A stretch of DNA of 64,000 nucleotides, taken from assembly GCA_964006375.1 (NCBI GenBank), contig OZ023262.1:192942907-193006906 (forward strand), read 5' to 3'. Origin of the DNA: Tillus elongatus (lineage: Eukaryota > Arthropoda > Insecta > Coleoptera > Cleridae). Both the position numbers and the translations under genes were made by a program. How positions within the stretch are numbered: the stretch's first letter is position 1; every line of letters begins with the position of its first letter. Shown piece after piece: positions 9,685 to 22,417 of the stretch. Under the pieces are notes generated by a model that was not told the DNA's origin, did no database searches, and worked only from the letters and a program-made list of their open reading frames with translations.

Positions 9685-11805
9685 ACGTTTCTCACCCTTT
9701 TAGTATTTACGGCACAATTTTCAATCACAATTCTAATCGCGGCACCTCGCTTAGTTCCAGCCAGTCTCAGTCAGGTCGATCCTTCTACCGTGAATGTGTA
9801 TGTTGTAATTTGGGTGTTAACTGTAGTTCATGATAGTGGAGTAGCAGAAAATTTATACAGTGTATACAGAATCATGGATAAATTTTTGAGTGAGCGTTTG
9901 CGAGCATTTGACGATAGTGAAGCATCAACACTTGTACAGACGAGAGTGTTTTTGAAACAAAAATGAAGAAAATATTCTCAAGAACATTTAAAGTTTGAGT
10001 TTACCAGCAATGAAGTGAATGAAGAAGAAAGACCCACGTGTGTCATTTGCAGAAAAATTTTACAGACATCACGATAATAAACTTAAACTACATTTGAAAA
10101 CGTTTCATAGTGATTACGTTAGAAAACCCCAAAAATTCTTCGAATTACATTTAAAATCACATGAAAAGCAAAAAGCATTCAAAGAAAACTTTTTAAATGA
10201 AAAACCTTTACTAGCCTTTTACAAAGTTTCAATTCAAATAGTCAGATGTAAAAAGCCTTACACTATTGGTGCAGAGCTTATGCTGCCAATTGCAATTGAG
10301 ATCGTAGAAACTATGTTTAGAGATAATTTTGTCAAATAATTGTGGTCCATACATCTACCACATGATACTGTTGCTCGTCGAATTGGTATTATATCTGAAG
10401 ATGTACAGCATCAGCTTTTCGGGGATTTGCGTAACATTTTTTTTTCAATTCAGCTTGATGAGGCAACAAATAGCAATAGAGATGCTCATTGATTTGCCTA
10501 TGTCCGATTTTGTGGTGGTATGTCAGGAGTAGAAGAACTACTGTTCCGCAAACCAATAGAACTCAAAGCATTATCTGCTATGTTAAATGATTTTCTAAAC
10601 GAGGCAAACATAGAGTGGACAAATTGCGTCGGTATATGCACCGATGGTGCTCGTACAATGTCTGAAAGATTCCAAGGTATACAAACACTTGTGAAACAAA
10701 AATCTCTACAGTATATCTAGACACATTGCATGATCGACAGAGAAGCTCTGGCTTCCAAAGAAATGAGTCTTGGTCTGAATCTTGTACTAATGACGGTGGT
10801 AATCGTAGTAAATTATATAAAAATGAGACCCCTAAAATAAAGAATATTTTCAGCACTTTGTAAAGACGTGGGTGAAGTAAATCCAGCGTTAATATTTTAT
10901 TGAGAGGCAAGATGGTTATCACATGGAACATTCTTGCAACGTGTTTATGAATTAAGAGATGAAATCCCCATTTTCTAGAAAAAGAAAACTGACTAAAGGC
11001 CGAGAAGTTTCGACCTGTGATGAAATTGAGCTACTTGGTCGACATATTCAAGGAATTAAATATCTTGAATCTTCAACTTCAAGGAGCAAATACACAAAGC
11101 TTGAATACCAGTGATACAGTTAATGCGTTTTGTAGAAACCTGGAATTATGGAGCAGAAATGTAAAGCAAAAAACGTTAGGAATGTTTGCAAATGTGAATG
11201 AATGTGTTAAGACTTACAAAGCTGAAGAACAACATGTGGAAGTTGATTTTGTAACCATAGAAAATAATTTAACCATGTTGTCAAATAATTCTAAAAAGTA
11301 TTTTCTTGCTGACTTCAACTTAATAGCAAGTTACGAGTGGGTTAGGGATCCATTTTAAAATACCACCGAACGTCTCTCTACTGCCTAAGAAGAAATATTT
11401 ATAGACTTTCCGGCAAGTGCGAAATCAAAAGACAATTTAGTAATAAATCAATCTTTGATTTTTGGGCAGGGGTGGATGATGTATTTTCTGCTAACAAAGA
11501 GCTCAAAGTGTCAATTTCTAATATTAAACCATTTTTCGAAAAACTTTGCACTGCAGGACAGGCCCTAGGGGGTCACTAATAATTATTTATCTTGGTTTTA
11601 ATTCAATATTTAAAAGCTATTTGTTAAATGCATTGTGCTGTACTGATACAATCATATATAAGTGTATTCTATTGTTTTTCTTGCAGTAAGTTGAATTAAT
11701 TTTGTAATAATATCTTTTTTCTCATTCTTTCTCAATATGCTCGCGCCCCCATTTGGTTTCATCTTGCTCCCGTAGGGGACGCGCCTCACAGGTTAAGAAC
11801 CCCTG
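9685..11805 (+). mobile_element. hAT-superfamily element, degraded
   Basis: The right end at about 11790-11805, read inward, is CAGGGGTTCTTAACCTGTGA, the classic hAT terminus. The left end is less certain: TTTCTCACCCTTTTAGTATT near 9690 is a plausible degenerate counterpart. The element encloses a broken BED-finger transposase. I could not confirm an 8-bp target duplication. Confidence 0.7.
9874..11579 (+). pseudogene. ZBED5/SCAND3-like hAT transposase, broken
   Basis: The reading starts MDKFLSERL at 9874. An early stop at 9964 and several frameshifts interrupt it. A BED-type zinc finger follows (CVICRKIL at about 10040, with His near HLKTFHSDY). Then come stretches characteristic of the ZBED5-like group of hAT proteins: LDEATNSNRDAH (about 10455), CVGICTDGARTM (about 10627, the conserved DGA), and the late EEEIFIDFPA.AKSKD region near 11390. 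The usual C-terminal dimerisation block is cut short: a frame ends GQALGGH-stop at 11577. Proteins of this type bind element ends and catalyse transposition in the nucleus. Domesticated relatives exist, but the number of disruptions argues that this one is dead. Confidence 0.8.
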
Positions 11806-12179
11806 CTGCATGGTAAATAGTTAAACGATGTTAATTACAAATTGGCTGTATGAAAAGAGTAGGATGAAAAATATTTCCACAAGAAAAAAATCACAGTGGA
11901 AAAAACGTTCTATAGCTTCCTAATTTTTACAATTTTTTGCGTATGCTTGACATTATCTGTTACGTTTTGATTTACACCAGCACACATTATATCATTATAA
12001 TATTAATAAGCTTTTGTACTAAAATTTTATAAACCATACAATCTTCTAGTGATGTTTGTTGTTGTTTTTGTTTTTTACATTTACATAAGCATTGCTAACC
12101 TGTTAATCTTTATTTTGTGCTGATTTACTGCATATACATATATTGACTTAAAAAAAAACCCAGTAAAAGATGAAAAATT
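11806..12179. other. No gene seen
   Basis: AT-rich spacer between the hAT relic and the Tc1 relic. Confidence 0.45.
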
Positions 12180-13181
12180 TTACATTTTCATTTTTAAAAC
12201 TAAAATATTAAAGAATAAGAAAGTTACATAATAGTCAGTGGGTCCGCTAAAGTTTATTATGCATTCTATAGCCTTGTCATCCCAGGCTTCTTGAATTCGA
12301 TGAAGGTCAACGAGGCTATTTCGTGGTTGGTGTAAATTATCCAGTCGTTTGTTAATCACAACCCACACAAGTTCGATTGGTGACAAGTCTGGAGAGCGAG
12401 GAAGCAATGGAAACAGGGTCCCGTTATTTTCTTGTAAAAACCTTGTAATAACCCTTGCTGAACAAGAACGTGCATTGTTTTCTTGGAAAAGGGGTTGTAG
12501 GGCAGTGTAACACACTGCAGTACGTTTCTTACGTAATTATTTGCATTAAAATTTCTGTCAATAAAAACTATAAGTAATCTGCTACCGTATGTTGTCGCAC
12601 CCCATACCATCATCTCGTTTTTAAAGGCCGTAAGCCATTCCATAGAAAATTCTAATTTTTCGCGTTCTGCATGTAATCGTCTTACTCTTCTGGGGCCATC
12701 GTGGACCCAAAGACAGACTCGGGACTTGTCAAAAAACACAAGACCATTCCAATCGCCATCCCAATTTGATCCGCCGTTACAGCAGCGTGCCACAACAGTG
12801 GGATATATAGATATAATCTATGCAAACGAAGCCCATAAGCGTGCATTCTGCGATATATCGTTGCCATAGAGACTGTTGCAAAACTCTCAACCAAGCATTT
12901 CCAATCGACGGTGTTGTGGAAACTTGGTCTTGGAAAGCCTCAACCGTCAAATGACAATTTTCTCGTCTTGAAGTTGCTCGAAGTCGTCCGGATCGATGAC
13001 GACGGTTATGGATTACTTCCCCAGACCAGCTGGAGCAACACTGTGACACTGTTGATACACTGCGTCCAATGCGGTCGGAAATTTGTGTAATTAAAAAACT
13101 GGCTTCCCACAAACAAACAATGCGCCCTCTTTCGAATTCATATAAATGATTGTAATTGTTCCGTAAACGGCGCCTACGCAT
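12180..13181 (-). pseudogene. Tc1-like transposase (DD34E type), broken
   Basis: Read leftward from ATG 13181 (MRRRRLRNNYNHLYEFERG). The N-terminal half has the Tc1 helix-turn-helix arrangement (FLITQISDRIGRSVSTVSQC) and the GRLRATS-type hook. Frame changes near 12790 and 12510 split the rest. The catalytic half is still readable: VFFDKSRVCLWVHDGPRRVRR (first Asp), MVWGATTYGSR, and RSPDLSPIELVW, in which the Glu is the third catalytic residue. The second Asp, normally in a QQDNARPH-like motif, is lost (VQQGLLQGF in one frame, QENNARSC in the other). This matches the widespread arthropod Tc1 family with a PPRSPDLSPIE motif. I could not identify its terminal repeats with confidence, so only the gene is called. 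Confidence 0.85.
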
Positions 13182-13425
13182 AACGACTTAATGACCTAAT
13201 AAACAGAGCGCAAAGCGCTACGAAATATTGCTATATATAAGTGAAGGAAACGAAAATTTAAGGAGTTGATGTTTTGATGAAATAAAAAGAATAAAGTGTT
13301 CACATTTTAATAATTTTTTTTGCCCATATCGTTATTATTTCTTATGAGATGCAAAACAGAGTAGTATAAACAATTTTATTGCAATTGGTCGACTCTTACT
13401 GGGTGTTCGGGTTTTTTTGGAAAAC
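13182..13425. other. No gene seen
   Basis: Probable untranslated or flanking part of the Tc1 relic. No clear terminal repeat. Confidence 0.4.
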
Positions 13426-14393
13426 CACATACTTGGTTCTCGGGTTGAACCGCGGCCAGAATTTATGAAAACTCGACGTTAAAAAGTCGGAAATAATAAT
13501 AATAATAATAATGTTTAAATAAGAGAGGTGATGGTCTTCGCCTTCCGACTACTTGAAAACCTATTATATCTTCTTTACAAACACACAAAAAGAAAATAAA
13601 TTTCACAGACAATTTTATTTCCCCATTATATGCCTCAACAAATGCCGGTGACCCTCTTAGTCCCCCTCATCCTCTAAGTACCGTGACCAAAGCCCCCTAC
13701 TTAATTGACGGTGACCCCACTACTTTCACTGATAACGAAGCAGCTGGACGAAACAACATATATAAGACAAGACTTGCAACGAACTGCCAGATCTCTCTGA
13801 TGCCTAGGATTGAACACACTGAGCCCTCACAGACGATCTCCGGCGAGATTTGGGGAGTAGGCAGATTGAGGCCTCGTAATCGAGCTACAACCCAACCCAC
13901 CTTTGTCCACCGCTCTAAGGAGTAGGCAGACTGATGCCTTAGAGTGTCCTTACATATTTCCTTTACCCAGCTTTGTCCACCACTCTAAGGAGTAGGCAGA
14001 TTGAGGCCGTAGAGTGTCCTTACATATTTCCTTTACCCACCTTTGTCCACCACTCTAAGGAGTAGGCAGATTGAGGCCTTAGAGTGTTCCTACATATTTC
14101 CTTTACCCACCTTTGTCCACCACTCTAAGGAGTAGGCAGATTTAGGCCTTAGAGTGTCCTTACATATTCCCATTATCCACCTTTGTCCACCACTCTAAGG
14201 AATAGGCAGATTGAGGCCTTAGAGTGTCCTTACATATTTCCTTTACCCACCTTTGTCCACCACTCTAAGGAGTAGGCAGATTGAGGCCTCAGAGTGTCCT
14301 TACATATTTCCTTCACCTCTTGAAAATGGCTCCAAAACAGGAGTCGAGTTTTATAAATTCTGGACGCGGTTCAACCCGAGAACCAGGTATGTG

Positions 14394-14394
<1 letters not shown>
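13426..14394. mobile_element. Foldback-like element, ~52-bp inverted ends around hairpin tandem repeats
   Basis: The left arm (13426-13477) and right arm (14343-14394) are near-perfect inverted repeats; the shared core reads GGTTCTCGGGTTGAACCGCG on the left. Inside are an (AAT)n run (13491-13512), an unremarkable stretch, and six 70-bp tandem units. No transposase. The right arm abuts a (TA)n tract. It could be a non-autonomous DNA element; I see no clear target duplication. Confidence 0.65.
13901..14320 (+). repeat. Six tandem 70-bp units, each with a hairpin
   Basis: Units start at 13901, 13971, 14041, 14111, 14181 and 14251 (CTTTGTCCAC), exactly 70 bases apart. Each contains CACTCTAAGG and, 16 bases later, its complement CCTTAGAGTG (with changes in some units), so each can fold into a 10-bp hairpin. 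Confidence 0.95.

Positions 14395-14395
<1 letters not shown>

Positions 14396-14471
<76 letters not shown>
14396..14471. repeat. (TA)n microsatellite
   Basis: About 38 TA units directly after the right arm of the foldback element. Confidence 0.97.
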
Positions 14472-14473
<2 letters not shown>

Positions 14474-15725
14474 CGGTACGAAGGTATCATTATATTAGGC
14501 ATGTATATTAACTGTTATTTTTTATTGACAACATTATAACAATTACCTAATCGTGATTACAATTTTATAGATAGCATAGAAAATTTCAAGCAAACTGCTT
14601 AACTATTGCTGGGTGTTAGGGGTCTTTTTTAAGCTCAGTATATTATTGTATCTGAATAGTAAGTAAATATTATTATTACTATCATTATTATTATAAATAC
14701 CAACATATATATGAAAAAATGTCTCCTAAAATAATCTATTAAAATATCTCAAGCCACTTGTAGTCCCAAATTGGCATAAAGTATTCTGAGAATGTATAGA
14801 ATTTAATGCTATCTTAATTTACAGTCATTATTTAAAAGGCGCCGAATGAAATTTAAATTGACATATCTAATTGAATTGAATTTTTTAGCAGAAAGCATAA
14901 TTCGTTTAATAAACTCAACTGATGTAAAGGTCAACTACCGTATAAAACTGTACGCCTAACTATTAACGCACGCTGAGCTTGCGGAATAAAAATTATACCA
15001 CTGTATCATTATCGATCTCAGAATCGTTTATTAAAAGTGAATTTACACAGAACCAGTTGAAACAAAAAACGCAAACCGCAGGAAATAATTAATACCCTCC
15101 ACTTTAAACTACAAATAAACCCCTTAAGCAAACTGACCAGACTACTTTATCAATTTTATTGAACATTAGTCACCTCAGTCGCTCTTTTTTCCACAGGCAA
15201 TTTTTCGGCCATCACTATTTAAAAAATGATTCGCTGCGGGCAGGCCCATAAAATTGTTTCCGAAATGATATCTCAATTTGTAGATATAGATGGAGATAAT
15301 AAAGAAGCTCTATCGTAGTTGCCGAACGAGTTCGTTAACATCATTAATGCAGGAAAGATTATTGACACTGACGTGTCCCGAATTGGTTCAACCGAGAAGA
15401 ATGTGTGACTGGTCAAATATGTAGATATTGCATAGGAATGCTTTCAACTACTTTTAATTTCATTCTCGAGCGAAAGCAAAATAAAGGATTATGTATGTAA
15501 TCTGTAGTTTGCATCGATTAGTTAATTGATAATTTATTTGACTAAGCGCAGTTGCATCACATTTAAGAGGTTCAGTATGTTTAAAAGACAAAACTGTCTT
15601 GATGTAAGCTGCGTCGCATTTAAATACATTACAAGTTGAATAACTGTTAATAGCTGAAGAGTTTATGCAGCAGGTATCCCAGAAATGTCAAGGAGTAGCG
15701 TATTATGAATTCATGTAACAAAAAA
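14472..15725. other. Mostly featureless; one short coding-like remnant
   Basis: No element boundaries recognised. At 15226-15408 an ATG-started frame of about 60 codons reads MIRCGQAHKIVSEMIS... with a single internal TAG (15319) before TGA. Its codons look protein-like, but I do not recognise the protein. Confidence 0.3.
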
Positions 15726-15726
15726 A

Positions 15727-16032
15727 TCTAGACGCAGCAAGTGCGTTACGGTAGTGAATTTTCATTAAAATGTTTTTAATGGCAAATATGCCCTTTTTAA
15801 TGAACAGGCATCAAATTTGGTTACCAGTATAACCTATATAGTGAAGACAATGTACCATATTTCATTAAAATAACTTTATTGTTTAAAAGTGTACAAAAAT
15901 TGTCCGAAAATAACCTTTAATGTTCCCGAAAAAAAAGGTTTCCTAGACAACGAATCTTGGGTTAATTGAATTATATAAATTTGAAGCATTTGAAGCAAAT
16001 TCGCTATCAAAACGTACTTGCTGCGTCTGGAT
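15727..16032. mobile_element. Short MITE-like copy with ~37-bp inverted ends
   Basis: Left end TAGACGCAGCAAGTGCGTTA, and right end its inverted counterpart (AACGTACTTGCTGCGTC). The interior phrases (GGTTACCAGTATAACCTAT, TTCCCGAAAAAAAAGG) recur in the copies at 39826, 51653 and 54609. No coding capacity. Confidence 0.75.
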
Positions 16033-16980
16033 TTATTTTTTGCAAACATGCCTTATATTTCGATGGAAAATCCAAACATTTTTGGATTTTCCATCGAAAT
16101 ATATACGGCATGTTTGATTAAAAAAAGAAAATTTGTAACACCAACGACTTATGGGCCAGCCTGTGTTTGTGACTGTCAAAATAATTTTATAAGATACATC
16201 TTAAGACAGCCTATAATTAACATATAAATTTTTCTCATATCTTGAATAATAATGGATATGTTGAGCTTAACCGTAGAAATGCGTCACCCTGTATATATGT
16301 AAACAGATAACAACTGAAACTAACCTCGGGGATCGGTTCTACGAGCCTAGTTCGCGCTCATTTGAAGAAATGTTTTTGAAATTCAAAAGTCGCAGTCTCT
16401 TCAATGGTCGTTTTTTTTTACCAACATTCGCAACAAATTATAGACTATCAAATCATAAACTCTATAACAAAAGCTACTGCTAAAGCACCAGAGAACGGGT
16501 CTATTTCAAATGAATTTTCTGCACACATTTTAGTAAAATGAAGGGCAACGACGGTTGAAGCTGAAACGTAAGGTTTCGCACAACACATTTCTTGCCACAT
16601 TTTTTCTACATAACCCGCATTTATTTCAGGTGCTTCTCCCAAAACTTGCCAATTGTGACGTTTCAAATCACGACTGTGGCGTTTTAAGAAGAAAAATTTA
16701 AAAAAATTCGAAGTCATTTTTCTGGTACTACTTGGCCCTTTTGCGCCAAAAAGCTTAACTTTGTCTGTAATATTACACTAGATTCTGTCCGCTCAAAATA
16801 TTTTGGTTTTATGCGTTTCTGTAGTCATTTGTTTTAAGTGCCTATTCTTTTAACTTAGATATCTAAGTTTGTGCATATAACATGAGCCTGTGAACCAAAT
16901 TTGGTTGCCATAGCTTTGCTACTTCCAAAGATACAATTTTTTTTCCGAAAGAAAACCCAAAATTAAAGAAAATTCACTAA
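16033..16980 (-). repeat. Long form of the composite dispersed repeat
   Basis: Shares in order with 33.9-34.4 kb, 51.95-52.6 kb and 54.93-55.7 kb: CGACTTATGGGCCA, GAAATGCGTCACCCTGTATA, GTTCGCGCTCATTTGAAG, a GACGTTTCAAATC stretch, and at the far end CCAAATTTGGTTGCCAT. Minus-strand frames in it resemble frames in other copies simply because the DNA is the same. I see no protein family. Confidence 0.65.
16054..16103. repeat. Perfect 23-bp hairpin, 4-base loop
   Basis: 16054-16076 and 16081-16103 are exact complements around the loop CATT. Other copies of the same repeat have a non-palindromic sequence at this position. Confidence 0.95.
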
Positions 16981-17985
<1,005 letters not shown>

Positions 17986-17987
17986 GA

Positions 17988-18225
17988 TGCTGGCAAGCTT
18001 GGCGGTCCAGTCGTAATAGCGTGTGCCCCTGGAGCCAAGAGTAGTTAGCTCAACTCCCAGCAGGAGAACCTTTTACTTTTTCACAACATCAACTGAGGTT
18101 GTGGCATTGTGTTTAAGCAAGCTGAATGTCTGTACGTTCCGACATTATGTCGGGGGGAGGTTGGTAAATCGGTAAAGCAGTCTGTTCCGTCTGCCACGTA
18201 ATGTTGGGAAAGTTAAAGATTTAGT
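17988..18225 (+). repeat. tRNA-headed SINE, copy 3 (partial)
   Basis: Head GGCGGTCCAGTCGTAATAGCG and a decayed B box (AGCTCAACTCCCAG). The body retains TTGTGGCATTGTGTTTAAGC, CTGTACGTTCCG and GGGAAAGTTAAAGAT, then becomes unrecognisable. Confidence 0.7.
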
Positions 18226-19505
18226 GAATTGTAGTGTATAACTTTTGTAAGCAACATCTAAGGATCTCCTTGCACCTTTTTTCCCTTTCTTTCTCCTGCT
18301 CAAGCCTGAACCAAGTGAAATAACTAACAATTATACAAGTCTGTCGCTAATGGATAACCTTCCAATGCCATCCTTTTCTATTAACACACACACGCGCACG
18401 TGCATTTTGAAATTTCTCCCAAAAGAAGGACACAAGATTAAAAAACTTTGTATGATATAAACAATTTATTTAGTTTCATTGATCAAACAAAGGGTAGTCT
18501 CGGTAAAGGTTAAAGGTACTGAACGATACCGAAACATTCAAGTCAAGGTTTGCACCCCCAAAAATACAGGAAGCTAAGTGGTTATGTTAGATAATCAAAA
18601 TAATGGTTTCATTGCTTGTGCATATCATATCTAACTTCAAACTGACAGTATGTATGTATCCGAGCGATAACTCAAAAAATACTCCACTGATTTGAACAAA
18701 ACTTGGCACATATCGTCATTGTATTAAGACCACGGACGAGTTCGTATATCAGCTATAACAGACTTTTTTTTCCTCAAAAATATACAACAATATTTTTGAA
18801 ACTGCTATATTTTTGTAAGTATCTGAGTAACTGGAATGAGACTTTACATGTGGCTATAAATGGTGTAAATAAACCTATGTTGTGTTTTTCCCAAATTAAT
18901 AATAAAATCCCAAAGACACGCGTTAAAACGACGTGGTTAAGTCCAATGCCTGACAGCCAGAGTAGTTAACTGCCACGCATAGATTGATTCATACAACAAG
19001 TAAAAACCATACATCAACAGTAACCAAAATAAATAAATACCAGGCATAAAACATACTACCCGAACCATCAATCATGAAATCTTGGGACGCAATTATGGCC
19101 AATGATAGACAACATGAAATGACAAATTTGCCAAGTGATTGTTATTTAATTGTGGGATTCAATCAGTTATTAAAATACATTATATTTGTAGCTTTAAGAC
19201 CGGCCCCAAATACAGTTTTAGCGCAGCATAGATATATTATGCTGTGGTTTTAGGCTGAAAGTGTCGCATAATATAGTAGAAATGTAAACAAAATCAAGTC
19301 AAGGTTATAAAAATGATTCTAAAATAGTTTATTTTATCTTTAAACTTAAACATAAAACGTCATATAAGACCGAAACAGTCCTTGAATCTGTTTCAATTCA
19401 GTGGCAATTCTACTAATTCTGTAATTACTTGTTACGTATACTTTTCATATACTACCACGGGCAAGAAGCCTGTGTCAAGTATCATGTACACAAAACGTTA
19501 GTTGA
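18226..19505. other. No gene; diverged arm-B-like repeat at 18655-18800
   Basis: At about 18655 the phrase GAGCGATAACTCAAAAAATA resembles arm B of the composite repeat but the following sequence differs, so it may be a related family. Around 19230 there is a small imperfect palindrome (GCAGCATAGATATATTATGCTG). Otherwise nothing. Confidence 0.4.
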
Positions 19506-19508
19506 CGT

Positions 19509-19585
19509 GTCAGCAGATAGCTCAGAGGTAGCGTGCTGGTCTTCTACGCAGAAGGTTGCATGATAGAATGCAGCTCGATGAATGT
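19509..19585 (+). repeat. tRNA-like sequence, probably a SINE head
   Basis: TAGCTCAGAGGTAGCGTG fits a tRNA D-arm/A box, and CTTCTACGCAGAAG can form an anticodon-like stem. The B-box region (ATAGAATGCAGC) is decayed. More likely a relic than a working tRNA. Confidence 0.45.
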
Positions 19586-20984
19586 ATGTTTTTTTATGTT
19601 TTATTTTGACATTTTGAGAAACAAACAGAGATTTCATGCGTTTTGTACAAAATCTCATTTTTGTTTAAACCGCCTGAATAAGTTTGTCACCTTTGAGTGT
19701 GAAGTGATAATTTTCAGCAGACATTTTGTTATTGTTGATATTGAAAACCCCGGTTTGATTACGTTGACTAAAACGAAATCTTACTGGTGATTAATAACGA
19801 AAAATAACTGCTACGTTTATAATTTGGCAGACACTTTACTTTTCCAAATATGAATTAAATTTCCTTCCGGAAATCTTTTGTATAACTTTAATGAAATTTA
19901 TAATACACGGTTCTTTTAAAGAGACTTACACTATCTACAGATATAGCAAAATTTAATTCTTTCGCTTCATAGAAAATTAAGTTTTGGGCATTTTTCTCAA
20001 AAGGAGTTAGATCACAAGATTTTTTTGATAATAGAGAGATATGTCTTTCGAAAGAATTCTTCAAATGTGCGCGTACTAGGACCTCTAAAATCGATCTTCA
20101 AGGTATGTGTAAGCGTAAAGTATTAACTTCACTAATATGCCGTATAATAATAGTGTAATTCTTATTAAAATTCGCTACTATAACGCACTTGCTACGTACC
20201 GAAATGTTTACTTTTTCACCAGAAACTTTTTGTCACTATTTCTGTTGCCTTTTACTAATTACGCAACTAACATTTTGTTAGGAAAACCCATTCTGCATTC
20301 CATTTGCTGTATCGGGACTTTTTTAAAGAATTGTAAATAAATTCAGCTTGTACAACTAGACAGAACTATAATGCAGGTTGTGTGGTCAGAATTATAATCA
20401 TGTAGAGCAACTACAAGAAATGAAACAATATGTAAATACCTCCTTAGGATTTATGACATCTGAGAGTATATATTTCACAATTGCAAGCAGGTTTCTTGAA
20501 AACAGGACAGGATTAGTATCATTAATCGCACATTTTACAATCATAATATATCGTATGGGTTCTTGCCCGACAATATTGAACTTGATTACGTTACATACGC
20601 CATAGGTAGTAATATTTATAACCAATTATTTCTAGTAGTGTGTTTCAATACTGTTTCAAGCAAACCAGATCTCACTAAGGAATCAGGAAGCTACTACTTT
20701 GCTAAGCCATTTAGAAATCAATTGGTCGTTAAGCATTTATTAGACTAGGAACGAGTTTTCAGTTAGTGGTTTTTAGTTATATAATGGTGCTTGCCTTCTA
20801 TGAAAAACACCGACGATATATATCATATGGCTAATACGAAACATCCTCGACTACACAAATGACAGAATATTCTTCTTTAATTCAGTTTTTGTTGTACATA
20901 CAAGGCAATCATCAGTCTAAACCTATATATTTAAACTAATCGGAGGACATTAAAAAACTTAGTCTTTTTAATTAGACAATTTTC
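19586..20984. repeat. Mostly featureless; composite-repeat fragment at 20040-20200
   Basis: At 20055-20110 arm A is recognisable (TCTTCAAATGTGCGCGTACTAGG), and a terminal motif (CTATAACGCACTTGCTACG) follows at 20170-20200 without a TA tract. The remaining sequence to 20984 has no recognisable feature. Confidence 0.4.
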
Positions 20985-21841
20985 GAAAGTACCATTGTTT
21001 TGATTGTATTAAAAAAACAGTTGTGCGTTGTAAAACAGCCAAATGAAATAAATTTAATATCTCAATTATTGTGTACATTTATAAAAAATTACACTGCGGA
21101 GGCATATGCCTTCTATGAAGCACTTCAATGGTCAATTAAAAACAAAATTAATACTCTAATTTTATCAGATTCCAAATCACTTCTGCTTTCACTTAAAAAT
21201 TACACCAAACATGGCAAAAATCCAGTAATGGCACTATCAGTCTGTATCAGTCGATAGAGGATGATGGTAATCGAGTCATATTTATGTGGATAAAAGGGCA
21301 CATGGGACTAGCAGGCAACGAAATAGCTGACAAACTAGCTAAAGAATATATTGAAAGTCCAAACAAAATAATAAACTGGATTACTGCTGAGGATGTAAAT
21401 CAAAAAATTAAATTTGAAATAAGGGAAACGTGGGAAAGTGTTTGGCATGAGTTTGTTAACAAAACAAATAATCGATTTACACTTATTCATCCAATGTTGC
21501 CTAAACAAATTCCACATCTTGACGAATTTATTATGCCAAGGTACTATACTACTATAATTACCAGAATGAAGCTGAATCACGGCTGCTCTCCACAACACCT
21601 ACATAAAATAGGCATTAGTAACAATCCTTATTGTACATGTGACAACAGTTACCTAGGAACTTTAGAACACCTCATGTTTCAGTGCAGTTTGTATAACACG
21701 ATACGTAAACAACTCTGGAAAGAACTCGAAGATGCAGGAGTAGAGTTTCCTGTGAACTTAGCAACACTTATTTGTACAAATAGCCTGAAAATCTATAATA
21801 TACTTATAAAATTCATTCGGCATACAACAATCAAAATTTAG
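20985..21841 (+). pseudogene. RNase H and C-terminal part of a non-LTR retrotransposon ORF2
   Basis: The 3' end of a LINE of the kind that carries an RNase H domain (I or R1-related lineages). The RNase H signature is clear: YTAEAYAFYEAL (catalytic Glu, about 21090-21125), ILSDSKSLLLSL (Asp, about 21160), then after a frame break at 21255 MWIKGHMGLAGNEIADKLAKE (His and Asp, 21284-21346). The following 150 residues, to TAG 21841, end in the zinc-knuckle-like CTCDNSYLGTLEHLMFQC (about 21635-21685). RNase H removes the RNA strand during target-primed reverse transcription. The reverse transcriptase and endonuclease parts are absent upstream, as expected for a 5'-truncated insertion. The stop at 21255 and the frame shift show that the copy is inactive, though the last 185 codons are open. 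Confidence 0.85.
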
Positions 21842-22080
21842 TTTTGCTGTTTCTCTATATGTGTATTTTAGTATTAGCCTTACTTAAGAATAATATTAAT
21901 ATAAATTGAGTTAATTGGGAGTGGAATTACAGTATTTCTATCTCTAAGGCCATGAATCACAAGGTTTGTTCGAACCGAGCCCAGCCACTGCTTAATAGTT
22001 CACTGTTAGCACTATCTCTCTTAAAACAAATGCCGAAACTTCGTAGGAACGGGTATAACGGAATTTTAAAAAATATCTCC

Positions 22081-22083
<3 letters not shown>
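21842..22083 (+). other. Probable 3' UTR of the LINE and flank
   Basis: Short AT-rich stretch directly after the LINE stop. No poly(A) or simple tail was identified before the next TA tract. Confidence 0.3.

Positions 22084-22151
<68 letters not shown>
22084..22151. repeat. (TA)n followed by (GT)n
   Basis: About 34 TA units, then TATATGTGTGTGTGTG to about 22168. Confidence 0.96.
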
Positions 22152-22158
<7 letters not shown>

Positions 22159-22417
22159 GTGTGTGTGTATAACATGGTTTGTCAAGCTTCTACGCCATTT
22201 AGAGACTTCTGCTTTTTTCATGGCCCTGGAAAATTCTTTCAGTGGCTGAGTTCGTTGACCATTTCTGAGAGTCTAGTTTTTCCATGAAAAATTTCAATTC
22301 TCTTCTTTGAAATTCGTCAATTTATTTTTACGAAATTAACTCATATATTGCGATCAACGTACAGCTGCAATGTTCCAAAGTTAAGTTTCATTGAATAATT
22401 GTTCTTCTTGTTGTTCT

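Noticed and set aside
16448..16717. Minus-strand frame similar to the one at 55208-55432 and partly at 26868
   Set aside because: The similarity follows from the shared repeat DNA. The frames differ in length and start, and contain no recognised domain.
19509..19585. Functional tRNA gene
   Set aside because: The A box is good but the B box and acceptor stem do not pair, so it was recorded only as a tRNA-like relic.
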